From UTCFX2 sp963827155 (GTDB taxonomy: Bacteria > Chloroflexota > Anaerolineae > Anaerolineales > UBA4823): a DNA stretch of 64,000 bases. This document shows positions 44,808 to 54,383 of the stretch, one piece after another. Under the pieces are notes generated by a model. That model worked only from the letters and a program-made list of their open reading frames with translations. It did not search any database and had not been told where the DNA came from. The translations under genes and the position numbers were made by a program. How positions within the stretch are numbered: the stretch's first letter is position 1; the number at the start of each line of letters is the position of its first letter. The DNA lies in NCBI GenBank assembly GCA_963827155.1, contig CAWGZV010000002.1, positions 2,976,001 to 3,040,000 on the forward strand, read 5' to 3'.

Positions 44808-44815
44808 CCCCGAAC

Positions 44816-46156
44816 ATGCGTAAAAAGGTCGTAATTGCGTTTTCAATACTCATTGTCTCAATTTCTGCTTTATGTTTGGCGGGCTTGATGATCTTGCAGG
44901 TTCCAGCCTTATCCGACCGGGTGATATGGCGTCTGGATAACATGGTTTCCAGAATCCGCAGGGTAATCAATCCACCCGAACAGGTTGTATTTATCCCCGC
45001 AGGCGCCGGTCCAGCTGCGCCAGCTGCCAATCCTGAAAATCCCGGTTTGATTCTCGAGCCAACCTCAACCCCTATTGCTGGCTTGGAGACAACCCCAACC
45101 TCGGAAGTCTCTTCAGCTCCTGCAACTGCCACCTCAGTGTCTTCCCTAACCCTTGCGCCTTCGCCCACTGCGATCCCTGGTGCGATTCTGCTTCCAGGCG
45201 TAATTCACGAATATCAGCAGTTCAACAACTGCGGTCCAGCAAACTTAGCCATGGCTCTCTCGTTTTGGGGCTGGCAGGGAGATCAACGCGATACCCGCCA
45301 GTTTCTTCGACCAAACAATAAAGTCGACGATAAGAATGTGATGCCGGCTGAAATGATCGCATTTGTTGAGGGGTTCACAGATCTGCGAGCCATCACCCGC
45401 ACCGGAGGAGACCTGGATATCCTGAGAGGTTTGATTGCCGCCGGCTTTCCGGTGCTGATTGAAGCCGGACATCACCCCCCAGACGATTGGTGGATGGGAC
45501 ATTATCTCGTCGTCAATGGGTACGATGACAGCCGACAGGTCTTCACCGTCCAGGATTCACTCAGCAATCCGAATTTGGAGATGTCTTATGCAGACCTGGC
45601 TGGACACTGGTGGCGCGATTTTAATTATGTCTACCTGGTCATCTTCCCTGCTGATAGAGAGTCTGAAATTTCCAGTATCTTAGGCTCCCGTTGGGACGAG
45701 CGCTTCAGCTACGAGCTTTCTGCTCAAAAAGCAATTGATGAATCTTCGGTCCTCCAAGGACGTGACAGGTTCTTTGCGGCATTCAACCTTGGATCGAGCC
45801 TGGTTGGTATGGAGAGTTATCCGGCAGCAGCGCAGGCTTACGACCAGGCATTTGAGATTTACCAGACCCTCAGCGAAGAGCTGCGACCTTACAGGCTGAT
45901 GTGGTACCAGAGTGGTCCTTATCAGGCATATTACGAGACCGGTCGCTACCAGGATGTCATCGACCTGGCAAATACAACCTTCACCTGGGTGGGTCAGCCA
46001 GTGCTTGAGGAGAGCTACTACTGGCGGGGCAAGGCTTATCTAGCCCTTAACCAAAATCAGGTTGCCATTTCAGATTTCGAGAAGGCAGCTCGCTTGAACC
46101 CTAATTATGCTCCTCCACGCCTGGAGCTGAACCAACTGGGAGCCTCACTACCCTGA
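44816..46156 (+). CDS. Membrane-anchored C39-family peptidase with TPR tail (copy 1)
   Basis: This 446-residue protein has one N-terminal membrane segment (VVIAFSILIVSISALCLAGL), the motif INPPEQVVFIPA, a Pro/Thr/Ser-rich linker (about residues 65-120), a Peptidase_C39_2 domain (Gln and Cys in EYQQFNNCGPANLAMAL; His in MGHYLVVNGYD; Asp in QDS), and TPR-like repeats at the C-terminus. The protease is therefore outside the membrane. It is the first of three tandem paralogues with the same architecture. A TGTTATAAT box lies 8 nt upstream, so it may be leaderless. Substrate unknown. Confidence 0.85.
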   Translation: MRKKVVIAFSILIVSISALCLAGLMILQVPALSDRVIWRLDNMVSRIRRVINPPEQVVFIPAGAGPAAPAANPENPGLILEPTSTPIAGLETTPTSEVSSAPATATSVSSLTLAPSPTAIPGAILLPGVIHEYQQFNNCGPANLAMALSFWGWQGDQRDTRQFLRPNNKVDDKNVMPAEMIAFVEGFTDLRAITRTGGDLDILRGLIAAGFPVLIEAGHHPPDDWWMGHYLVVNGYDDSRQVFTVQDSLSNPNLEMSYADLAGHWWRDFNYVYLVIFPADRESEISSILGSRWDERFSYELSAQKAIDESSVLQGRDRFFAAFNLGSSLVGMESYPAAAQAYDQAFEIYQTLSEELRPYRLMWYQSGPYQAYYETGRYQDVIDLANTTFTWVGQPVLEESYYWRGKAYLALNQNQVAISDFEKAARLNPNYAPPRLELNQLGASLP

Positions 46157-46162
46157 AGTTGA

Positions 46163-47515
46163 ATGAGTGGGCATCGAATGCGAAATCGACTACCTTTAGC
46201 TGCAGTGATAATCCCGCTCTTCATAATCTGCCTGGTTGGATTTTTTTTCCTCCCTCCGATCCATGACAGATTGGTTTGGAAGATGCAAGAGATTTCCTTA
46301 AGGATTGGATACACCCTGCATCCTCCAGAGAAAGCGGTCTTTGTCCCAACTCAGCAAAGTCTTTCCCCGCCGCAGGTGACCACATTCGCCACCGAGGCTG
46401 CTGTCGAGACTACTGCCAGCGCGACCTCTGAAGCAACTTTTGCTGCGACCGACCCTCAACTTGGACCTGCCGAGGAGACCAATTTTTCCCTCACACCGAC
46501 GCCAGCATCCACCCCAATCCCTGGAAGAACCATTCTGACAGGTGTGGTGTATGAGGACCAGCATGGAGGAAAGCGCAACTATTGCGCACCAGCGAACCTT
46601 GCTATGGCTCTCTCCTATTGGGACTGGCAAGGGAATCAGGATGTAGTGGGTCCGGTAATTAAGCCAGAAGCGGACGACAAGAATGTGATGCCATATGAAA
46701 TGGCGGATTATATCCATGAACAGACCAATTTAGGCGTGGTCCAGCGAGTTGGAGGAGATACAGATACCCTCCGACGCTTCTTAGCAGCCGGATATCCAAT
46801 CCTGCTCGAGAAAGGGGTTTATTTCAACGACCTTACCGGAGTAGTCAGCTGGATGGGGCATTACCAGATCATCACCGGTTACGACGATGCTGCTCAAGTG
46901 TTCATATCACAGGATTCATTCATAGGTCCTGACCATGAAACCCCATACGATGATTTGATTGAAGGTTGGAGGGCATTTAACTACATATACCTGATCGTTT
47001 ACCCACCTGAACGCGAGCAAGAAATCATGACTTTGCTAGGACCAGACGCCGATGAGACTGTAAATTTCCAAAATGCTGCGCTTAAAGCCTCAAATGAGAT
47101 CTATGGTTTGTCAGGCATAGATCAGTATTTTGCCTGGTTCAATCGCGGCTCCAGTCTGGTGGCGCTCCAGGATTATGGCGGCGCCGCGGCCGCATATGAC
47201 GAATCTTTCAAGTTATATCCCTCAATCCCAGAAAATGAACGACCGTGGCGCATGCTTTGGTACCAAACCGGCCCATATTTCGCTTATTTTGGGGTACAGC
47301 GCTATTACGACCTGCTCTTTCTGGCCGATTCGACTCTAAACGCGATGCAGGGCGAAAAAAACCTCGAAGAAAGTTATTTTTGGCGAGGCAGAGCCAGAGC
47401 TGCTTTGGGAGACAACGCGGCTGCAATCGAAGACTTTCGGCTCAGCTTGAAATACCATCCGGGTTTTGAGCCGGCAATTTACCAGCTGGGCGTCTTGGGG
47501 GCGGATGTCCCTTAA
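46163..47515 (+). CDS. Membrane-anchored C39-family peptidase with TPR tail (copy 2)
   Basis: This 450-residue paralogue of the preceding gene has an N-terminal helix (VIIPLFIICLVGFFFL), LHPPEKAVFVPT, a Thr/Pro/Ala-rich linker, C39_2 catalytic segments, and TPR tail. The active-site segment reads RNYCAPANLAMALSYW, so the residue after the Cys is Ala rather than Gly, with two extra residues before it; the catalytic His (MGHYQIITGYDD) and Asp (QDS) remain. It begins 6 nt after copy 1, so all three are probably one operon. Confidence 0.83.
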   Translation: MSGHRMRNRLPLAAVIIPLFIICLVGFFFLPPIHDRLVWKMQEISLRIGYTLHPPEKAVFVPTQQSLSPPQVTTFATEAAVETTASATSEATFAATDPQLGPAEETNFSLTPTPASTPIPGRTILTGVVYEDQHGGKRNYCAPANLAMALSYWDWQGNQDVVGPVIKPEADDKNVMPYEMADYIHEQTNLGVVQRVGGDTDTLRRFLAAGYPILLEKGVYFNDLTGVVSWMGHYQIITGYDDAAQVFISQDSFIGPDHETPYDDLIEGWRAFNYIYLIVYPPEREQEIMTLLGPDADETVNFQNAALKASNEIYGLSGIDQYFAWFNRGSSLVALQDYGGAAAAYDESFKLYPSIPENERPWRMLWYQTGPYFAYFGVQRYYDLLFLADSTLNAMQGEKNLEESYFWRGRARAALGDNAAAIEDFRLSLKYHPGFEPAIYQLGVLGADVP

Positions 47516-47542
47516 AAGTGGATCAATATAAAACTGAAGTCT

Positions 47543-48817
47543 ATGCGTAAAACGTTTCAATTCATCTTGATGCTCCTAATCGTTGCCGGAATCTGGGCTG
47601 GCATATTGTTGATGCTCTCCTCAGACAGCCTTAATTATCGCGTTTCGACATTGATGGCTGAAGTAAAATACGCCCTTAATCCGCCAGAAAATGTAGTGTT
47701 CGTCCCGGCTGCCCAACCAACGGCGGTACCTACGCAAAATGTAATGCCCACGGCAACAGCTACGATCGCATTGACAACGCCCACTGCCCCTCCAATTCCT
47801 CCTACACCCTCTTCAACCCCCACCCTGATCCCGACCCCTTTACCATCCAGCGCGAACCTGACCGGCATTGTCCACCAGTTCCAGATGTGGAACAACTGCG
47901 GTCCTGCAAATCTCTCGATGGCGCTCTCTTTTTGGGGGTGGAAAGGCGATCAGCGCGACACTGCGGATTACCTTAAGCCTAATCCACGCGATAAGAATGT
48001 GATGCCGTATGAAATGGAAGCATTCGTCGAGCAAGAAGCCGGATTGGATGCTGCATTACGCCAGGGAGGCGATCTATCAACAATTAAAGCATTCGTCTCG
48101 GCGGGTTTTCCAGTGATTGTAGAGAAAGGATTTGAAGGTGTAAGCTTCGATGGCTGGATGGGACACTACCAGGTTGTAAGCGGGTACGATGACACTGCTG
48201 GCGAATTCATTGTTCAAGATTCATATAAAGGGCCTGATACACCGGTTGGATACGATAGCTTTGAAAAGGATTGGCGAGCTTTTAATTTTACCTACCTGGT
48301 GATTTATCCGGAAGAACGCCGCCAACAAGTTCTGGATATCCTCGGTTTCCAGGCGTATGACAATTACAACACCCGCTATGCGCTTCAAAAATCCACCACA
48401 GAATTGACCAGCCTCTCCGGAAGAGATCTTTTCTTTGCCTTATTCAACCAAGGGACAAACCTGGTCTCGACCCAGGATTACACCCATGCTGCAGTCGCTT
48501 ATGACGCAGCCTTTGCTAATTACGCTGAATTGCCTGAAGACACCCGTCCCTGGCGTATGATGTGGTATCAGACCGGACCTTATTTCGCCTACTATTTTGT
48601 AGGCCGGTACCAGGATGTTATCAATCTAGCAACCCAAACACTAGATTCTATGAGTGAATCGGTCCTCGAGGAAAGCTTCTACTGGCGAGGCCGCGCCCTC
48701 CTGGCTACCGGCGAGCAGGACGCAGCGATCGAAGACCTAAAATCTTGCTTGAAGGCTCATCCAGGGTTCGATCCATGCGAGCAAGAGCTGATTAAGCTTG
48801 GGATAGAACCACCATAG
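47543..48817 (+). CDS. Membrane-anchored C39-family peptidase with TPR tail (copy 3)
   Basis: This 424-residue third paralogue has a membrane helix (LMLLIVAGIWAGILLML), LNPPENVVFVPA, a Pro/Thr-rich linker, the C39_2 core (WNNCGPANLSMALSFW, MGHYQVVSGYDD, QDS) and TPR repeats (SFYWRGRALLATGEQDAAIEDL). The sequence is closest to copy 1 in the active site. A TATAAA box 10 nt upstream is not persuasive as a promoter. The ORF ends 38 nt before the SbcD-like gene. Confidence 0.83.
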   Translation: MRKTFQFILMLLIVAGIWAGILLMLSSDSLNYRVSTLMAEVKYALNPPENVVFVPAAQPTAVPTQNVMPTATATIALTTPTAPPIPPTPSSTPTLIPTPLPSSANLTGIVHQFQMWNNCGPANLSMALSFWGWKGDQRDTADYLKPNPRDKNVMPYEMEAFVEQEAGLDAALRQGGDLSTIKAFVSAGFPVIVEKGFEGVSFDGWMGHYQVVSGYDDTAGEFIVQDSYKGPDTPVGYDSFEKDWRAFNFTYLVIYPEERRQQVLDILGFQAYDNYNTRYALQKSTTELTSLSGRDLFFALFNQGTNLVSTQDYTHAAVAYDAAFANYAELPEDTRPWRMMWYQTGPYFAYYFVGRYQDVINLATQTLDSMSESVLEESFYWRGRALLATGEQDAAIEDLKSCLKAHPGFDPCEQELIKLGIEPP

Positions 48818-48855
48818 ACTGCAGTTCGATTAGCTTCCCGTACAAAGGACGATTT

Positions 48856-50099
48856 ATGCTGAGGATCTTACATTTTGCAGATGCGCATATCGATATGGCG
48901 AACTACGGCCGCCGCGACCCTCAATCAGGTCTGCCCATGCGAGTGTTGGACTTCTTGAAATCCCTCGATACGATCGTCGATACCGCGATCGCCGAAAAAG
49001 TGGACCTGGTGCTTTTCGCGGGAGATGCCTATAAAGACCGCACTCCTCCGCCGACATATCAGCGCGAATGGGGGCGACGCATGATGCGCCTGTCGCGCGC
49101 TTTATCCCCACCCTGTTGCTGGTAGGCAACCATGATTTAAGCCCTGCTTTGGGCAGGGCTCATGCTTTGGAAAGTTTTGATACTTTAGAAGTTCCTTTCG
49201 TACGCGTCCAGGCTAGTCCTGCTCTGCTCAGACCCGCCGATCTTTTTGGGTTGCCTGTTCAGGTTCTTGCCATACCATGGGTCTCGCGTTCGGGGCTCAT
49301 GGCTGCGATGGGTTCAAATGTCGAAGGCGCCGATGAAGCCTATGAAAAACTAGACGAAAGTTTAAGCCATTTGGTAAAAATCTGGTTGGATGAGAAAATC
49401 GATCACAATTTGCCAGTTGTATTGACAGCCCATTGTTCTGTCCAAGGCGCTGTCTACGGAGGAGAACGGACTGTCATGTTGGGCAACGACCTTGTGCTGT
49501 CGCCCGCACTGGTAAAAGACCCTCGTTTGGATTATGTCGCGCTTGGTCATATTCACAAAAACCAAGATCTCAACTCAGGCGCTCACCCTCCGGTGATTTA
49601 CCCTGGATCAATAGAAAGGGTCGATTTTGGCGAGGCGCAAGATGATAAATTCTTTGTCATCGCAAATGTGGAGCGCGGTTCGACCACAATCGAGTGGCGA
49701 AAACTAGAAGGCTTGCGCCCTTTCATTGACCGGCAAGTCCGCTTACAAAGCGAGACCGGAATCACCGACAGATTGCGAGAGTCCTTACCTCCACCCGAGG
49801 CGCTGTCCGGGGCGATTGTGCGCCTTGTGATAGAATATCCGCGCGATTGGGAGGCATTGATCGATGAAGCCGCGCTGCGCGAATACACTGTGGATGCCTT
49901 CGAGTTTCATCTGATAAAACGCCCCGAGGTTGATGCCAGGATCCGGCTGCCAGGAGATCAGGCAATAGGCAGCCTTACGCCTCTCGAGTTGCTTGAGCTC
50001 TACTTTCTTTCGAACAATATAGATCAGGCGACCCGTGATGAATTGAAGCCTCTGGCTGCCTCGCTTATTCAAGCAAACCCAGCAGAAGCAGAGGAATGA
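48856..50099 (+). CDS. SbcD/Mre11-like DNA double-strand break nuclease, one frameshift
   Basis: This metallophosphoesterase-type exonuclease processes DNA ends, usually with an SbcC partner. The joined frames give ILHFADAHIDM, LVLFAGDAYKDR, TLLLVGNHDLSPA, LTAHCSV and ALGHIHKNQ, the metal-binding set of Mre11-like enzymes. The frame breaks at the TTT at 49101-49103, where one missing T would give R-A-F-I-P-T-L. The first half starts at the ATG at 48856 (AAAGGA site). There is no sbcC downstream; the next gene is a CBS protein. Confidence 0.82.
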
Positions 50100-50134
50100 C
50101 AACAGGAATTTGAAGTTAATAACAGGAGGAGACA

Positions 50135-50803
50135 ATGTTTGTTCGATCGTACATGACTTCTGATCCGGTTTTCGTTTCGCCAGACGATAATTTTCATCAG
50201 GCAATGCATGTGTTGCGAAAGCAAGGCGTGCGCCACCTTCCTGTTCTGGAAAAAGACAGACTTGTCGGTATCGTCGTGGAGAAGGATTTACTCTCGAATC
50301 AACCCTCCCCGGCAACAGCCCTGAGTTTATATGAAATCTATTCATTATTAGAGACGCTGCGAATTCGCCAGTTTATGAGCCGACCGGTCATTACAGTGGA
50401 AGGTGATTGCCCGCTCGAAGAAGCCGCTAAGATAATGGTTGAGCACAAAATCAGCTGCTTGCCGGTAATGGATGGAGAATTGCTAATCGGAATCATCACA
50501 GAGACGGATGTTTTTAAAGCGCTCGTTGAAGTGCTAGGCGGCGAAGAAGAAGGTCTGCGCTTTGTATTGGGTGTCCCCGATCAGGTTGGGCAGCTTGCCC
50601 TCATCTCGGATCGGATTGCAAAAGCCGGGGGCAACATTATTGCGGTAGCCAGCTCTCGACTTCGCCCAGATGGCTTGCACACCGTGATGATCAAAGAGAC
50701 AGGCGCAAAAAGAGATGCTCTTCAGCAGCTGGAGCAAGGTACCAAGGTCGTAATTGAGGATGTACGTCCAACCAGGCGGTATGAACCTCGCCTGTTTCAG
50801 TAA
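50135..50803 (+). CDS. CBS-CBS-ACT domain protein (AcuB-like)
   Basis: This 222-residue cytoplasmic protein has two CBS motifs (residues 1-55 and 80-135: YMTSDPVFVSPDDNFHQAM; FMSRPVITVEGDCPLEEAA) and a C-terminal ACT-like domain (about 145-212). Such proteins sense adenine nucleotides or c-di-AMP and control metabolism; the target is not visible here. A strong AGGAGG precedes the ATG. It begins 36 nt after the nuclease and may be cotranscribed with yqeY. Confidence 0.82.
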   Translation: MFVRSYMTSDPVFVSPDDNFHQAMHVLRKQGVRHLPVLEKDRLVGIVVEKDLLSNQPSPATALSLYEIYSLLETLRIRQFMSRPVITVEGDCPLEEAAKIMVEHKISCLPVMDGELLIGIITETDVFKALVEVLGGEEEGLRFVLGVPDQVGQLALISDRIAKAGGNIIAVASSRLRPDGLHTVMIKETGAKRDALQQLEQGTKVVIEDVRPTRRYEPRLFQ

Positions 50804-50827
50804 GGCAAAATCATTCGGCTTATCCCT

Positions 50828-51271
50828 ATGGACACAAAAATCCAGTTAGAGAACGACCTAAAAGATGCGATACGTGCAAATGACGACCTGCGAAAGCGGA
50901 CTATCCGTTTGGCTCTGTCTTCAATCCGCCTGTCTGAAGTTGAAAAGGGTTCTCAATTGGATGAAAATGCAGTGCTCATCATCCTCCAAAAAGAGGTCAA
51001 ATCTCGCCTCGAATTGATCGAGGACGCTCAGCGCGCGTCCCGACCCGATCTGGAGAAAGCTGCCAGGGCAGAGATCGAGGTCCTGGAGAGTTATCTACCA
51101 CGTCCGCTTAGCGCAGAAGAATTAGAGGCACTTGCAAAACAGGTGATTGCTGAAACCGGAGCTGCCAGCCAGCGCGAGATGGGACAGGTGATGAAAATCC
51201 TGATCCCTCGGCTTGAGGGCAGAGCTACTGGAGAACAGGCAAGCTTTGTGGTCCGCAAGCTTCTGCAATGA
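50828..51271 (+). CDS. GatB/YqeY-domain protein
   Basis: This 147-residue helical protein is homologous to the C-terminal domain of the aspartyl/glutamyl-tRNA amidotransferase GatB. Characteristic stretches are IQLENDLKDAIRANDDLRK and ALAKQVIAETGAASQREMGQVMKIL. A tRNA-related role is assumed; the function of free YqeY is unclear. It precedes pgpH-like, ybeY and dgkA, an order close to the yqeY-phoH-pgpH-ybeY-dgkA neighbourhood known in Firmicutes. Confidence 0.85.
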   Translation: MDTKIQLENDLKDAIRANDDLRKRTIRLALSSIRLSEVEKGSQLDENAVLIILQKEVKSRLELIEDAQRASRPDLEKAARAEIEVLESYLPRPLSAEELEALAKQVIAETGAASQREMGQVMKILIPRLEGRATGEQASFVVRKLLQ

Positions 51272-51282
51272 GTTGAATTGTT

Positions 51283-53419
51283 TTGCCTGCACGCCGATCT
51301 ATCTACCTGGCATTTTTATTTCTGGTCAGCGCGCTGGTTTCGCTGGTCTCCGTACTGAGTCCGATCATGCGGAGCTCGTTTGAGTTGAATCCAGGTGAGG
51401 GGGTAATCGCCAACCGCGATTATCGAGCACCGGTCGCAGTATCCTTCACGAGCGATGTGCTTACCGAACAGCGCCGTGAGACAGCAGAGAGAGCCGTCTC
51501 CCCAATTTATTCATCTCCCGATACCCGCGTTGCCCGCCGCCAGCTCGAGCAGCTTCGATCCGCACTCGCATTTATTAACAACGTCCGTGCAGACGCATAC
51601 GCTTCCATCGACCAAAAAATGAACGACCTGTCTGCATTAGATGATATCAGCCTGAATAATGAGACTGCCCAAGCCATTTTGAGCATGCCAGATGCCCGGT
51701 GGCAGGAAATCCAGCAAGAGGCGATTGTGGTACTCGAGAGGGTCATGAGTAGTGCGATCCGACCAGAAACCATTTCAGATGCCCGCAGCCGCGTCCCGGC
51801 GCTTGTGACGCTCTCGCTGCCTGAAGAACAAGCAGCAATCGTTGCGGAGCTGGCAGCAGATTATGTTGCCCCTAACAGCGAATACTCAGAAAGCCTCACC
51901 ATGGCGGCACGCAGCGCCGCCAGCGAAGAAGTACTACCAATCATCCGAACCTTCATACCCGGACAAACGATTGTGCTACAAGGGCAAATGCTTGAAGCCG
52001 AGGATATTGAGGCGCTTCAGCAGCTCGGTTTGACTACTCCTGCCCAAAGCATCCAAGATATTGCCAGTGCAGCCTTATTTTGCCTGCTGATGGTCTTGTT
52101 CATGGCGCTCTACATTCGCCGGAAGCAAGTCTGGCTGCATGCAGAAGTTCGAAACCTGGTTGTGCTGGTCTCACTCCAACTGGCATTTCTTCTGGGCGCC
52201 CGGTTGATTATCCCGACCAATAATTTCCTGGCGTATGCCTTCCCACTCGCGACTGCAGTACTGGTGACTGCGGCATTATTTGGCACTGAGTTAGCCTTGG
52301 TTTCCGCTGTGCCGCTTTCTTTGCTTGCGGCGTTTGGACTGCCCAACGCGTTGGAATTGACGATCTTTTATCTGGTGAGCAGTATGTTTGGGGTGCTGGT
52401 GTTAGGACGCGCCCGCCGCTTGATCACCTTTCTGTGGGCGGGTCTGGTCGTCGCAATATCCGGCACAGCAGTCATCACCGTACTCCAACTTCCACTGCCC
52501 TCCACCAATCTCCAGAGCCTCGGGATACTTATCCTGGCAGCGTCTTTCAACGGATTGATCTCAGCGAGTTTTTCGATATTACTGCACTCATTCTTAGCGC
52601 CTGTCCTGGGGATGCTGACCCCATTACAACTTTTCGACCTGACGAGACCAGATCACCCCTTGCTCGGACTGATGCTTCGAGAAGCTCCGGGCACTTACCA
52701 GCACAGCCTGCAAGTGGCAAATCTGGCGGAACAGGCTGCTGAAAGTATTGGCGTCGATCCGCTGCTCATTCGTGCTGGTGCGCTTTATCATGATGTCGGA
52801 AAAGCGGCGAATCCGGTTTTCTTCATTGAAAATCAGCCGCCAGGATTTGAAAACCCTCACGAAAAATTGGAACCGCAAGAAAGCTCACGAGTGATCATCG
52901 CGCATGTCACAGACGGATTAAAATTGGCGCGGCAAAAATCGCTTGCCACGCAGAATTTGGGATTTCATTGCCGAACACCACGGCACCACGATCACGAGCT
53001 ACCAATACTACAATGCTGTGAAAGCTTCTGGCGGTGATGAAAGCCTTGTCGATGAAACACCCTATCGATACCCTGGTCCTCGCCCACAAAGCCGGGAGAC
53101 TGCTATTTTGATGCTGGCGGATGCTTGTGAAGCTCGAGTTCGAGCCGAAAGACCAGCTGAAGCTGATGCTCTTCGATCATTAATCAAGAATATCATCAGC
53201 TCCAGAGTGTCCAGCGGGCAGCTGGATGATACCCGTTTGACTTTGCGCGATTTGGATGATATCGTAGATTCCTTCACTGCAACTTTGCGCGGAATATACC
53301 ACCCCCGCATTCATTACCCAAATCAGGAAATGCCTCCCGTGCCAGATGCCACCCAACAGGCGATCACAATTCCAATCCCTAAGAAGCCCGAGAAATCGAT
53401 GGATATCAGCGTTCGGTGA
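51283..53419 (+). CDS. 7TM-HD domain phosphohydrolase (PgpH/YqfF-like), one frameshift
   Basis: This membrane c-di-AMP phosphodiesterase candidate joins two frames into about 712 residues: an extracytoplasmic 7TMR-HDED domain (residues 35-260), seven membrane helices, and a C-terminal HD domain (LYHDVGKAANP; FIAEHHGTTI). The frame break is at the A5 run at 52934-52938, where dropping one A gives R-Q-N-R-L-P-R-R-I-W-D-F, the expected family sequence. The start is a TTG at 51283, 12 nt after yqeY. Its link to the KimA-like/TrkA genes through c-di-AMP is plausible but inferred. Confidence 0.88.
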
Positions 53420-53440
53420 TAAGCACCGCTGATAAACCAA

Positions 53441-53875
53441 ATGATCAATATTCAATTTTCTGATTCGCTTGATCTTCCTGCTCCAGATCAAAGAAGGCTG
53501 GTGACGATTTTGGAACAGACCGGCTACCAGGCACTTATCACCGCCGATTATCATAAGGACACCGACCTAACTCTGCTCCTTGGGACCGATACCCAAATTC
53601 AGGAGCTGAACAGGGATTTCTTGGGGATTGACGAGGCGACGGATGTCTTATCCTTTCCCAATGGTGAAATTAATCCAGAGACCGGCAAGACATACGCTGG
53701 GGATATGATCATCTCCTATCCGCGCGCTGTCATCCAGGCTGCGGCAGGCGGTCACTCAATCGAAGCTGAGCTGCAGCTGCTTATGGTTCATGGCGTGCTT
53801 CATCTCTGTGGTTTTGACCATGATAATCCTGAAGCTAAAACCGGCATGTGGCGGAAACAATCGGAGATCCTGTAA
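53441..53875 (+). CDS. ybeY: Endoribonuclease YbeY
   Basis: YbeY is a zinc-dependent RNase involved in 16S rRNA maturation and ribosome quality control. The 144-residue protein has the invariant zinc motif HGVLHLCGFDH (H-x3-H-x5-H) and the central motif ATDVLSFPNGE. It lies 22 nt after the HD protein and before dgkA, the usual neighbourhood. Confidence 0.94.
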   Translation: MINIQFSDSLDLPAPDQRRLVTILEQTGYQALITADYHKDTDLTLLLGTDTQIQELNRDFLGIDEATDVLSFPNGEINPETGKTYAGDMIISYPRAVIQAAAGGHSIEAELQLLMVHGVLHLCGFDHDNPEAKTGMWRKQSEIL

Positions 53876-53919
53876 ATTAGTGGACTGCCAGATCCTCGGT
53901 CCGTCCCAGATCGTGAAAC

Positions 53920-54333
53920 ATGACCCGCATGAATAAACGTGACAAAAATCAATTCCTAAGGTCGAGAGCACGATCTTTTCGATATGCATTTAACGGTTGG
54001 TGGTTTGTCATCCGCACACAGCGCAACGCCTGGATTCACGCGGTCGTGAGCATATTCGTTGTGATTGTCGGGATATGGCTGCATTTAAACCCTCGCGATT
54101 GGGCGATGATCATTTTTGCGATTGCCCTGGTCTGGACCTCGGAATTTCTAAACACAGCTCTAGAGGCAGTGGTAGACCTTGCAAGCCCCGAACACCACCA
54201 GCTCGCAAGGGTGGGGAAAGATGTCGGCGCCGCGGCTGTCCTTATCGCAGCTATCGGCGCAGCATTAATCGGCTTCCTGATCATCGGACCTCCGCTTTGG
54301 CAGCGGATGCAAACCTGGGTTTCCAACCGCTGA
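53920..54333 (+). CDS. Diacylglycerol/undecaprenol kinase family protein (DgkA type)
   Basis: This 137-residue small membrane kinase has three helices (VVSIFVVIVGIWL; IIFAIALVWTSEFLNTALE; VLIAAIGAALIGFLIIG). The catalytic region is TSEFLNTALEAVVDL followed by RVGKDVGAAAVL. In Gram-positive bacteria the family phosphorylates undecaprenol, recycling the carrier lipid for wall synthesis. The start is probably the ATG at 53920 or the one at 53929. Confidence 0.87.
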   Translation: MTRMNKRDKNQFLRSRARSFRYAFNGWWFVIRTQRNAWIHAVVSIFVVIVGIWLHLNPRDWAMIIFAIALVWTSEFLNTALEAVVDLASPEHHQLARVGKDVGAAAVLIAAIGAALIGFLIIGPPLWQRMQTWVSNR

Positions 54334-54383
54334 GCGAACCTTGTTTACTCATTCAAACTGACGCTTATTATTGAGAGGAATAC

